NCBI GenBank assembly: GCA_900543305.1
Contig: UQQZ01000013.1
Span: forward strand, 1-41,496
Length of the DNA stretch: 41,496 bases
DNA from: an uncultured Oscillospiraceae bacterium
Lineage (GTDB): Bacteria > Bacillota > Clostridia > Oscillospirales > Acutalibacteraceae
Direction of reading: 5' to 3'
Position 1 is the first letter of the stretch; each line of letters opens with the position of its first letter. The notes under the pieces were generated by a model. It was not told the DNA's origin, did no database searches, and saw only the letters and a program-made list of their open reading frames with translations. Positions 7,662 to 14,869 of the stretch are shown here, in pieces. Position numbers and translations under genes: made by a program.

Positions 7662-10259
7662 ATGAAACGTCTTGTCATTGGGATATTGGCCCATGTGGAC
7701 TCAGGGAAAACCACCCTCAGCGAGGCGCTGCTGTACTGCTCCGGCACCCTGAGAAAACTGGGCCGGGTAGACCATCAAAACGCCTTTTTGGATACGGACT
7801 CCCTGGAGCGGGCCCGGGGCATCACCATTTTCTCGAAACAGGCGGTGCTCAAACTGCCGGGGGCCGAATTGACCCTGCTGGACACCCCCGGCCATGTGGA
7901 TTTCTCTGCCGAGGCCGAACGGGCCCTCCAGGTGATGGACTGCGCCATTCTGGTGGTCAGCGGCACCGACGGCATCCAGAGCCACACGGAAGCCCTCTGG
8001 CGGCTCCTCAAGCGGCACGGCGTCCCAGTGTTTCTCTTTGTCAATAAAACCGACCTGGCGGGAACCGACCGAAAAGCCAGAATGGAGGAGCTCCAAAGGC
8101 GGTTTCACAGCGGCTGTGTGGACATGGAGGGAAAACAATTTCTGGAGGAGGTGGCCCTTTGCAACGAGGAACTGCTGGAAACGGTCATGGAAGGCAACAC
8201 CCCCTCTCCCCAGCAGCTGGCCCAAGCCATCGCCCGCCGGGAGCTCTTTCCCTGCTACTTCGGTTCGGCCCTGAAACTCCAGGGGGTGGACAAGCTGCTG
8301 GAAGGCCTCTCTCAGCTCACCCTGGCCCCTCCGGAGCGGGAGGATTTCGGCGCCCGGATCTTTAAAATCAGCCGGTCCGAGGATGGCCAGCGGCTCACCT
8401 GGCTCAAGGTCACCGGAGGACAGCTGAAGGTAAAAACCGTCCTCCAGTCCCGTCCCGACGGAAGAAAGCAGTGGCAGGCCAAAGCCGACCAGCTGCGGCT
8501 GTATTCCGGGGCCAAATTTCAGCTGCTGGGCACTGCCCCTGCTGGCACCATCTGCGCCGTCACCGGTCTGGCAGACAGCTACCCCGGGGAAGGCCTGGGT
8601 TTTGAACCCGACGCGGCACCCCCCTCCCTGGAACCGGTTATGCGCCACCGGGTTATCCTGCCCCCGGGCTGCGACGTGCACACAGCCCTCCGGCAGCTTC
8701 GGGAGCTGGAACAGGAGGACCCTCTCCTTCGGGTGGTCTGGGACGAACGGCTGTCCACGGTATTTCTCCAGCTCATGGGGGAGGTCCAGTTGGAGATTCT
8801 CCAGAGCCTCATTCAGCGCCGGTTCGGATGGAAGGTGTCCTTTGACGAGGGAGGGATCCTCTATAAGGAAACCATCAACCTGCGGGTGGAGGGCGTGGGC
8901 CACTTTGAGCCCCTGCGCCACTACGCAGAGGTGCACTTGTTGCTGGAACCGGGAGAGCCGGGCAGCGGAGTACAGATCGGCACCCAATGCCGGGAGGATG
9001 AGTTGGCTTCCAGCTGGCAGCGGCTGATTCTCACCCATCTGGCGGAGAAACAGCATCTGGGTCCCCTCACCGGGTCTCCCCTGACGGACGTGAAAATCAC
9101 CCTCTGCTCCGGCAGGGCCCATCCCAAGCACACCGAGGGCGGGGATTTCCGCCAGGCCACCTACCGGGCCGTACGTCAGGGGCTGCGCACCGCCCAGGCT
9201 CAGGGAGGCTGCGTGCTGCTGGAACCCTGGTACGAATTTTCTCTGCGCCTGCCCCAGGAGGCGGTGGGACGGGCCTTGGCGGATATGACAAAGCTCTGCG
9301 CTCAATTCGAGCCTCCCGTCACGGAAGGGGAATCCGCCCTGATCACGGGCCGGGCCCCTGTTTCGGAGCTGCGGGGCTATAGTAAGGAGCTGGCTTCCTA
9401 TACCCAGGGCCGGGGTCAGCTGCAATGTCTGCCTGGCGGGTACGCTCCCTGCCACAACAGTGAGGAAGTCATCGCCCAGATCGCCTACGACGTGGACGGA
9501 GACCTGCAAAACACCGCAGACTCCGTCTTTTGCAGCCACGGCGCCGGGGTCCTGGTGCGGTGGGACCAGGTGCCCTCTCGGATGCATCTGCCCAGCCTGT
9601 TAGCCCGGGAGGAACGGCTTTCCCGGGAGCAGCCGGAAGAACGGTCCACCCAGCCCGGCGACACCTATCGAAAACAGATGATTTCCGACCAGGAGCTCAT
9701 GGCGATTTTCGAGCGAACCTATGGACCCATCAAGCGGCATCCCCTTCAGGCCATGAAAACGGTGAAAAAGCCGGAAACAGCCCGTTCTCCCCGGCGGCCG
9801 TCCAGACCTCCTCTGGAAGGACCGGAACATCTGCTGGTAGACGGGTATAACGTGATCTTCTCCTGGGACAGCCTTTCCAAAATGGCCCAGGACAATTTGG
9901 ACGCAGCCCGGCACCGGCTTATGGACATTCTCTGCAATTACGCAGGCTACCGCAGGATTGTGCCCATTCTGGTCTTTGACGCCTACAAAGTAAAAGGGGC
10001 CCAGCGGGAGGTGGAGCAGTACCACAACCTGTATGTGGTGTACACCAAAGAGGCGGAAACCGCGGATATGTACATCGAGAAGACCACTCACGAGATTGCC
10101 AAGAAGTACACCACCCGGGTGGTCACCTCCGACGCCACGGAGCAGCTGATCATTCTGGGAAGCGGGGCCACCCGGGTTTCCTCCCAGGAGTTCGAGCTGG
10201 AAGTCAAGGCCGTGGAAGAAGAAATCCGCCAGTATCTCTCCCAGCGGGACACGGTGTGA
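7662..10259 (+). CDS. TetM/EF-G-like translation GTPase fused to a C-terminal NYN (YacP-like) domain
   Basis: This 865-residue protein starts at the ATG at 7662 (AAGGAAGG about 11 bases upstream). G motifs are AHVDSGKT (10-17), RGITI (52-56), DTPGHVDF (74-81, catalytic-type His78) and NKTD (128-131). EF-G-like domains II-V follow to about residue 690. After a basic, proline-rich linker, residues 722-865 form a YacP-like NYN domain: VDGYN (Asp727), VFDAYK (Asp773), ETADMYIE (Asp802) and TSDATEQ (Asp824), the acidic set of PIN-like RNases. The TetM domain-IV loop YYSPVSTPADFR is replaced by RAHPKHTEGGDFR, so tetracycline protection should not be assumed. Likely ribosome-associated with a possible RNA-cleaving tail; that role is inference. 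Confidence 0.9.
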   Translation: MKRLVIGILAHVDSGKTTLSEALLYCSGTLRKLGRVDHQNAFLDTDSLERARGITIFSKQAVLKLPGAELTLLDTPGHVDFSAEAERALQVMDCAILVVSGTDGIQSHTEALWRLLKRHGVPVFLFVNKTDLAGTDRKARMEELQRRFHSGCVDMEGKQFLEEVALCNEELLETVMEGNTPSPQQLAQAIARRELFPCYFGSALKLQGVDKLLEGLSQLTLAPPEREDFGARIFKISRSEDGQRLTWLKVTGGQLKVKTVLQSRPDGRKQWQAKADQLRLYSGAKFQLLGTAPAGTICAVTGLADSYPGEGLGFEPDAAPPSLEPVMRHRVILPPGCDVHTALRQLRELEQEDPLLRVVWDERLSTVFLQLMGEVQLEILQSLIQRRFGWKVSFDEGGILYKETINLRVEGVGHFEPLRHYAEVHLLLEPGEPGSGVQIGTQCREDELASSWQRLILTHLAEKQHLGPLTGSPLTDVKITLCSGRAHPKHTEGGDFRQATYRAVRQGLRTAQAQGGCVLLEPWYEFSLRLPQEAVGRALADMTKLCAQFEPPVTEGESALITGRAPVSELRGYSKELASYTQGRGQLQCLPGGYAPCHNSEEVIAQIAYDVDGDLQNTADSVFCSHGAGVLVRWDQVPSRMHLPSLLAREERLSREQPEERSTQPGDTYRKQMISDQELMAIFERTYGPIKRHPLQAMKTVKKPETARSPRRPSRPPLEGPEHLLVDGYNVIFSWDSLSKMAQDNLDAARHRLMDILCNYAGYRRIVPILVFDAYKVKGAQREVEQYHNLYVVYTKEAETADMYIEKTTHEIAKKYTTRVVTSDATEQLIILGSGATRVSSQEFELEVKAVEEEIRQYLSQRDTV

Positions 10260-10291
10260 CCGGCGCAGTTTGGTTTTTTTGGGGAAACCCG

Positions 10292-10320
10292 TTGCTTTTG
10301 GGCCGGGGATGTCCTACAAT
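10292..10320 (+). promoter_or_regulatory. Candidate SigA promoter for the aminopeptidase-eutH pair
   Basis: TTGCTT at 10292-10297, 17 bases, then TACAAT at 10315-10320. Transcription would start near 10327, leaving a leader of about 160 bases before the ATG at 10490. Confidence 0.6.
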
Positions 10321-10326
10321 CGAACC

Positions 10327-10489
10327 GTAGAAATGGGGGCGGGCACCCCGGCCGGGAGGAAATGATCTCCGGGCCGGGAGAAAACACGGGGCTGTAACCC
10401 CTCCTCACCCTTTGGGAGAGGACCTGTCCCCTGTACAACTTTGTTACGAGATGGTGTTTTGTCCCCGCAACAGCGGAGAAGGAGGAACC
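10327..10489 (+). other. Structured 5' leader of the aminopeptidase transcript
   Basis: The GC-rich leader can form a stem in which CCCGGCC and GGAG (10347-10358) pair with CTCC and GGCCGGG (10367-10378), with one G-G mismatch and an eight-base loop. Smaller stems follow (for example TCCTC with GAGGA). No clear U-tract terminator and no riboswitch class I recognise. GGAGAAGGAGG precedes the start codon. Confidence 0.4.
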
Positions 10490-11749
10490 ATGAAGCAAGA
10501 ATTTTATCAAGGCAACCGGGCGCGGCTCTACGCCCAAATGAAGGATCACTCCCTTTTGGTGTTGTTTTCCGGCAAGGAAGTCCGGAAAACCAACGATGAA
10601 TTTTATCCCTTCTACACCAACCGGAATTTTCTCTACCTGACCGGGCTGGATCAGAAGGAGCTGGTCTTTTTGGCCCAAAAGGACGGCCAGGGACAGGTGA
10701 AAGAAACCATCTTCCTTCTGCCTCCCGATCCCATGGCCGAACGGTGGAACGGGGCCCGGATCCAGCCGGGAGAGGCTGGGGACCTGTCCGGAATCTCCCA
10801 TATCGCCTATGTGGAAAGCTTCCCCATGGAGCTGCACCGGCTGGCCACCGGAGGAAATTACCAGCACCTCTATCTGGATCTCTACCGGGTCTCTCCTACG
10901 GACCGAGACGAGCCTGCCCACCTTCTGCTCCAGCGTGTGGCCTCCGACTATCCCTTCCTCCAGCTGGAAAACGCCAACACCCTGATCCGCCGGCTGCGGA
11001 CCATCAAGCAGCCCTGCGAGCTGGAGGCCATGCGCAAGGCCGAGGAGATCACCTGCGCGGGCATCACCGCCATGATGCAGGCCTCTAAGCCCGGCATGTA
11101 CGAATACCAATATAAGGCGGTGTTCGACTACACGTTGGGCCAGTACGGACCCCAGGGACCCGCATTCCCCTCCATTATCTCCGCAGGGAAAAACAATTTC
11201 TGCATCCACTACTACTCCTATCGGGGCCAGGCTCTGGATGGGGACATGGTTCTCAACGACGTGGGCGCTTGGCACGATTTTCTCATGACCGACGTGTCCC
11301 GGGGTTGGCCCTGCAACGGCAAGTTCAACGACCGGCAGCGGCTGCTCTACCAGATCGCCCTCCAGACCTCCGACTACATGTTCTCCCGGATCCGGCCCGG
11401 CATGGCCATGAAAGAGGTGGATGGGGAATCCCACCGGTACTGCGCCCAGCTGCTGAAAGACGCCGGGGTGCTGGACCGGGTGGAAAATATCGGAAAGTAC
11501 ATGTGGCACGGAGGCGCTCATCATGTGGGCTTTGACGTCCACGATGCGGTGGAAACCCCCGAGACCATCGCCCCCAACATGGTGTTCTGCGTGGATATCG
11601 GCATCTACCACGAGGAATGGGGCATCGGGTTCCGGGTGGAGGATAACTGCCTGGTAACGGAAACAGGCTGTGAAAACTTGTCCGCCATGACCCCCCGGAC
11701 CATCGACGCCATTGAAGACACCATGCGCCAGAACTTTGTGGCCTTCTGA
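10490..11749 (+). CDS. Aminopeptidase P-type (M24B) metallopeptidase
   Basis: This 419-residue protein has an N-terminal aminopeptidase P domain (about 1-130, with NRNFLYLTGLDQ) and a C-terminal pita-bread M24 domain. Metal-ligand motifs are LNDVGAWHDFLMTDVSRG (two Asp), HHVGFDVHD (His) and RVEDN (Glu). The usual Glu of the EPG-like motif is Asp in CVDIGIY, a conservative change. No signal peptide. It should remove N-terminal residues before proline from peptides in the cytoplasm. The ATG at 10490 has GGAGG 5 bases upstream. eutH follows after 9 bases, so the two are co-transcribed. Confidence 0.92.
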   Translation: MKQEFYQGNRARLYAQMKDHSLLVLFSGKEVRKTNDEFYPFYTNRNFLYLTGLDQKELVFLAQKDGQGQVKETIFLLPPDPMAERWNGARIQPGEAGDLSGISHIAYVESFPMELHRLATGGNYQHLYLDLYRVSPTDRDEPAHLLLQRVASDYPFLQLENANTLIRRLRTIKQPCELEAMRKAEEITCAGITAMMQASKPGMYEYQYKAVFDYTLGQYGPQGPAFPSIISAGKNNFCIHYYSYRGQALDGDMVLNDVGAWHDFLMTDVSRGWPCNGKFNDRQRLLYQIALQTSDYMFSRIRPGMAMKEVDGESHRYCAQLLKDAGVLDRVENIGKYMWHGGAHHVGFDVHDAVETPETIAPNMVFCVDIGIYHEEWGIGFRVEDNCLVTETGCENLSAMTPRTIDAIEDTMRQNFVAF

Positions 11750-11758
11750 TCTCCCGCT

Positions 11759-12895
11759 ATGAATCAGGCATTGATGATCCTCATGGCTGCCGGGGCGGTA
11801 TTGGGCGGCTTCGACCGGCTGCGGGGCAACAAGTGGGGATTTGGAGATAAATTTGAAACGGGATTTATGCTGCTGGGCTCCATGGCCCTGTCCATGGCCG
11901 GCATGATCTGTCTGACTCCGGTGCTGTCTCAGTGGCTGGGCCAGGTGATTGTGCCCGTATACCGGTGGATGGGGGTGGACCCTGCCATGTTTGGCAGCCT
12001 GCTGGCCATTGACATGGGCGGCTATCAGCTGGCTCAGAGCCTGGCGGAGGATCCCCAGCTGGGCAGCTACGCAGGCCTGGTGGTGGCGGCCATTTTCGGG
12101 TGCACCATCGTGTTCACCATCCCGGTGGGCATGGGAATGATCCCCCGGGACGACCGGCCCTTCTTTGCCCAGGGAATCATGCTGGGACTGGTGGCCATGC
12201 CCGTGGGTCTGGTGGTGGGCGGCCTTCTCTGCGGCCTTTCCGTGCTCACCTGCCTTCACCAGAACTTGCCCATTTTCCTTCTGTCTCTGCTGTTGCTGGT
12301 GGGACTGTGGAAAATCCCCCAAAAGATGGTCAAGGGATTTTGCCTGCTGTCTGAAGGGATTCGGTGGCTGGTGACCATCGGCCTTGTGCTGGCGGCAGTG
12401 GAATTCATGACAGGTTGGAACCTGCTCCCCGGCATGGCGCCCATTGAAGAGGCCATGGGTACCGTGTCCTCCATTGGGGTGGTGCTCCTGGGCAGCCTGC
12501 CTCTGGCGGAACTGGTGCGGCGGCTCCTTGCCCGGCCCTTTGCCTGGCTGGGAGAACGGTTGGGCATGAAATCCCAGAGCCTCACCGCCATGCTTATGGG
12601 ACTGGTCAGCCCCCTGCCCACCCTTTCCCTGTACAAGGACATGGACCGCCGGGGAAAAATTGCCGCAGGAGCCTTTCTGGTCAGCGGCGCCAGCTTGCTG
12701 GCGGCTCACATGGCCTTTACCGCCAGCACCGAGCTGGACATGCTTGGACCTCTCATTGGGGCCAAGCTCAGCGGCGCCCTGGCCGCGGTGGTGTTGGCTC
12801 TGGCCCTCCACAGAAACTCTCCCCAGGGGACAACCGGCAAAAGGGTGGCTCCCCCTACCGAAACCGAACCGGGGAAAAGAACGTCTGCAAAATAG
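11759..12895 (+). CDS. eutH: EutH-family membrane transporter
   Basis: This 378-residue hydrophobic protein with about ten membrane segments matches EutH: GNKWGFGDKFETGFMLLGSM, AIDMGGYQLA, and a C-terminal AAHMAFTAS segment. EutH is the ethanolamine carrier of eut operons, but no ethanolamine lyase, kinase or microcompartment gene lies nearby. It starts 9 bases after the M24 peptidase gene without an obvious ribosome site and is probably translated by coupling. A terminator follows. The transported compound is therefore uncertain. Confidence 0.88.
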   Translation: MNQALMILMAAGAVLGGFDRLRGNKWGFGDKFETGFMLLGSMALSMAGMICLTPVLSQWLGQVIVPVYRWMGVDPAMFGSLLAIDMGGYQLAQSLAEDPQLGSYAGLVVAAIFGCTIVFTIPVGMGMIPRDDRPFFAQGIMLGLVAMPVGLVVGGLLCGLSVLTCLHQNLPIFLLSLLLLVGLWKIPQKMVKGFCLLSEGIRWLVTIGLVLAAVEFMTGWNLLPGMAPIEEAMGTVSSIGVVLLGSLPLAELVRRLLARPFAWLGERLGMKSQSLTAMLMGLVSPLPTLSLYKDMDRRGKIAAGAFLVSGASLLAAHMAFTASTELDMLGPLIGAKLSGALAAVVLALALHRNSPQGTTGKRVAPPTETEPGKRTSAK

Positions 12896-12912
12896 CTCAC
12901 TGAAAACGCACA

Positions 12913-12971
12913 AAATCCGGGATTTCTGGAAGCGGCAAACGCTTTTGAAAATCCCGGATTTCTTTTTTATT
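12913..12971 (+). terminator. Intrinsic terminator after eutH
   Basis: AAATCCGGGATTT (12913-12925) pairs perfectly with 12949-12961, 13 bp, and the loop contains a second small stem (AAGCG/CGCTT). CTTTTTTATTTT follows on the plus strand. It lies between convergent genes and may also slow minus-strand transcripts from the MATE gene, though the minus-side U-run is weak. Confidence 0.88.
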
Positions 12972-13000
12972 TTATTAGTTTTTACACTTTCAGGGGAAGG

Positions 13001-14422
13001 TCAGCCCTGGTCTGGCTCAAAGTCCGGCCGGGGATCCGGCGCGGGAGCGCCTTCCTTTTTCTGATACCGCCGCTCCAGCTTTCGGAACAGCCGGGTCAAC
13101 ACGATGATGGCCGCCCCGCACAGGATAAACTCCGTGATGCACTGGGCGTAGGCCAGGCCGTACAGGGGGAACAAGGCGTTGAGCACAAACAGGGCGGGGA
13201 TCTCCAAAACCACCTTCCGGAGCACTGCAAACAGGAAGGCATTCTTCCCAAGTCCGCAGGCCTGGAACACGCCCACCGCCAGGAAGTCCATGACCATAAA
13301 GGGCATCCCCAGGCAGAAACCCCGGAGGAAACGGGCGCCGTAGGACACAATCTGGTCATCTCGCATGAACAACCGGACCCAGGTGTTGGCCCCCAAATAG
13401 TAGACCACCGCCATAAACACCAGGAAAACCACCGCAATCCGGGCGGTGAAGAAAAAGGCCTTTTTCAGCCGTTTCACATTGCCGCTGGCGTAGTTGTAGC
13501 TGATCAGGGGCATGATCCCCTGGGAAAGCCCCAGAGCAATCTGCACCGTGACGGAGTTGATCTTCTGGGTGATCCCCATGGCCGCCACTGCATCGGAACC
13601 GAAACCGGCGGTGAAGTTGTTGAGCACGCTCATACCCGTCACGTTGAGCAGGTTTTGAATGGAGGCGGGGATCCCCACCGTGCACACCCCCAGCACAATG
13701 TGGCGCTTAAAGCCAAACATGGTGGGCCGGATGCACACATAGGTCTTCCCCCGCTTGCAGTAAAGCAGCACAAAGAAGTACAGGCAGGCCACGCAGTTGG
13801 AGAGGAAGGTGGCAAGCCCAGCCCCTGCCGCTCCCAGGTTCAGCCCCTGGGGCAGAATAAACAGAGGGTCCAAAATAATGTTCAGGAAACAGCCGCTCAT
13901 GGTGCCGATACTGGCGTGAAGGGCGGACCCCTCTGCCCGGACCAGGTAGGCCAGCACCACATTTAAAATGGAGGGCACCGCTCCGAAGGTCACCGTCCAG
14001 CGGGCATAGCCCACGGTGGTGGCCATAGTTTCCTCATTGGCTCCCAGCAAGGTGAGCAAGGGCGTCTGGAACACCGTGTAGGCCACGGAGAACAACAGGC
14101 CCGCAATGGCCGCACAGTAAAACCCAAAAGCCGAGCTCCGGTACACCGTGTCGTAATCCTTTTTTCCCAAGGCACGGCTCATCATGCTGGAACTGCCCAC
14201 TCCGAACAGATTGTTCACCGCGTTGAAGGCCAGCAGCAGCGGCGCCGCCAACGTCACCGCCGCGTTTTGCACCGCATCGTTGAGCATTCCCACAAAGTAG
14301 GTGTCCGCCAGGTTGTAGAGCACCATCACCAGGGAACTGAGCACCGTGGGGACCGCCAGCTTCATTACCGCCTGTGGGATGGGCATCGATTCAAATAGCT
14401 TGGTCTTTTGGGCGTCTTCCAT
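13001..14422 (-). CDS. MATE-family multidrug/sodium antiporter
   Basis: This 473-residue protein has two six-helix halves of the MATE (NorM/DinF-like) fold. N-terminal hallmarks are IPQAVMKLAVPTVLSSLV, YNLADTYFVG and SSMMSRALGKKD; the second half repeats the pattern with GFGSDAVAAMG and SYNYASGN. It should export drugs or metabolites in exchange for Na+ or H+. I choose the ATG at 14422, which places GGGAGG about 7 bases upstream; the ATG at 14428 would be too close to that site. Its promoter and a terminator-like hairpin lie in the leader, suggesting attenuation. Confidence 0.93.
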   Translation of the reverse strand: MEDAQKTKLFESMPIPQAVMKLAVPTVLSSLVMVLYNLADTYFVGMLNDAVQNAAVTLAAPLLLAFNAVNNLFGVGSSSMMSRALGKKDYDTVYRSSAFGFYCAAIAGLLFSVAYTVFQTPLLTLLGANEETMATTVGYARWTVTFGAVPSILNVVLAYLVRAEGSALHASIGTMSGCFLNIILDPLFILPQGLNLGAAGAGLATFLSNCVACLYFFVLLYCKRGKTYVCIRPTMFGFKRHIVLGVCTVGIPASIQNLLNVTGMSVLNNFTAGFGSDAVAAMGITQKINSVTVQIALGLSQGIMPLISYNYASGNVKRLKKAFFFTARIAVVFLVFMAVVYYLGANTWVRLFMRDDQIVSYGARFLRGFCLGMPFMVMDFLAVGVFQACGLGKNAFLFAVLRKVVLEIPALFVLNALFPLYGLAYAQCITEFILCGAAIIVLTRLFRKLERRYQKKEGAPAPDPRPDFEPDQG

Positions 14423-14457
14423 CGCCATACCTCCCGCCAAGGTCCGGAAAAAGTACG

Positions 14458-14484
14458 AAAAAAAGGAACAGCGCACGCTGTCCC
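14458..14484 (-). terminator. Terminator hairpin inside the MATE leader (putative attenuator)
   Basis: The minus strand reads GGGACAGC (14484-14477), loop GTGC, GCTGTTCC (14472-14465), then seven U. It lies about 35-60 bases downstream of the predicted start and 36 bases before the MATE ATG, so full-length mRNA requires read-through or an alternative fold. Confidence 0.75.
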
Positions 14485-14523
14485 GCCCAGTTTCGGCCTC
14501 ATTCCGTAAAAAATATTGGTTTT

Positions 14524-14552
14524 ATTTTAACATGGCCCCCTTCTTTTGTCAA
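14524..14552 (-). promoter_or_regulatory. SigA promoter of the MATE gene
   Basis: On the minus strand, TTGACA (14552-14547), 17 bases, then TAAAAT (14529-14524). Predicted start near 14517, giving a leader of about 95 bases that includes the terminator hairpin. Confidence 0.8.
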
Positions 14553-14657
14553 GGTTCCACAGAGTTTGCCTTTTCTCTTCCCAAAAGTCCAGTTTTTCCG
14601 CGGGTTTTCCCCGAAATTCTCCCAAAATTCCCCCTGGATTTTTCCCCGGAAACCCAC

Positions 14658-14686
14658 TTGACAAAGGGATTAATTTGCCTTAAAAT
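14658..14686 (+). promoter_or_regulatory. SigA promoter of the heterodimeric ABC exporter
   Basis: TTGACA at 14658-14663, 17 bases, TAAAAT at 14681-14686. Predicted start near 14693, about 177 bases upstream of the first ABC start codon. Confidence 0.8.
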
Positions 14687-14709
14687 TTAGTTCGATACCT
14701 AACAAATTT
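14683..14709 (+). promoter_or_regulatory. Palindrome overlapping the -10 and start site (candidate operator)
   Basis: AAATTT-A-GTT (14683-14692) is mirrored by AAC-AAATTT (14701-14709) around eight bases; TTAG and CTAA occur within it. Its place over the -10 and start site is that of a repressor operator. MarR-family repressors often control this type of ABC pair and use similar AT-rich palindromes, but no marR gene lies in the window. Confidence 0.5.
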
Positions 14710-14710
14710 C

Positions 14711-14869
14711 TTTTGATTTTCCTGTTCCGTGCCCGGCGCGGAAAGGGGAAAACAGCTGCCGGGAACACGCCGGCCGGCTTCTGGCCGGCAGGGCGGTTCT
14801 TTGCTTTTGCAAGGCCGTATCCGGCTTTGTTGGGCAGCGGTACTATTTTTTCGGAAAGGAAGGGTTTTT
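14711..14869 (+). other. Structured leader of the ABC exporter operon
   Basis: GCCGGCC (14769-14775) pairs perfectly with GGCCGGC (14783-14789), and GCTGCC (14755-14760) can close the whole region with GGCAGC (14833-14838). CTATTTTTTC follows within nine bases of the closing helix, giving a terminator-like layout before GGAAAGGAAGGG and the ATG at 14870. Attenuation is possible; no known riboswitch class is recognised. Confidence 0.45.

Larger units (their letters stand above)
14423..14869. other. Divergent regulatory region between the MATE and ABC exporter genes
   Basis: No gene is evident in 447 bases. From left to right it holds a terminator hairpin in the MATE leader, the MATE promoter, an AT-rich stretch with nothing I can name (about 14555-14655), the ABC promoter with an overlapping palindrome and a GC-rich structured leader. 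Two exporters are thus controlled from one divergent region. Confidence 0.65.

Noticed and set aside
7662..10259. Calling the GTPase a tetracycline resistance gene (tetM/tetW type)
   Set aside because: The domain-IV loop that contacts the drug site in TetM (YYSPVSTPADFR) is replaced, and the protein has an extra NYN domain.
10088..12913. 941-codon open frame on the minus strand
   Set aside because: Antisense shadow of the aminopeptidase and eutH genes with no motifs or ribosome site.
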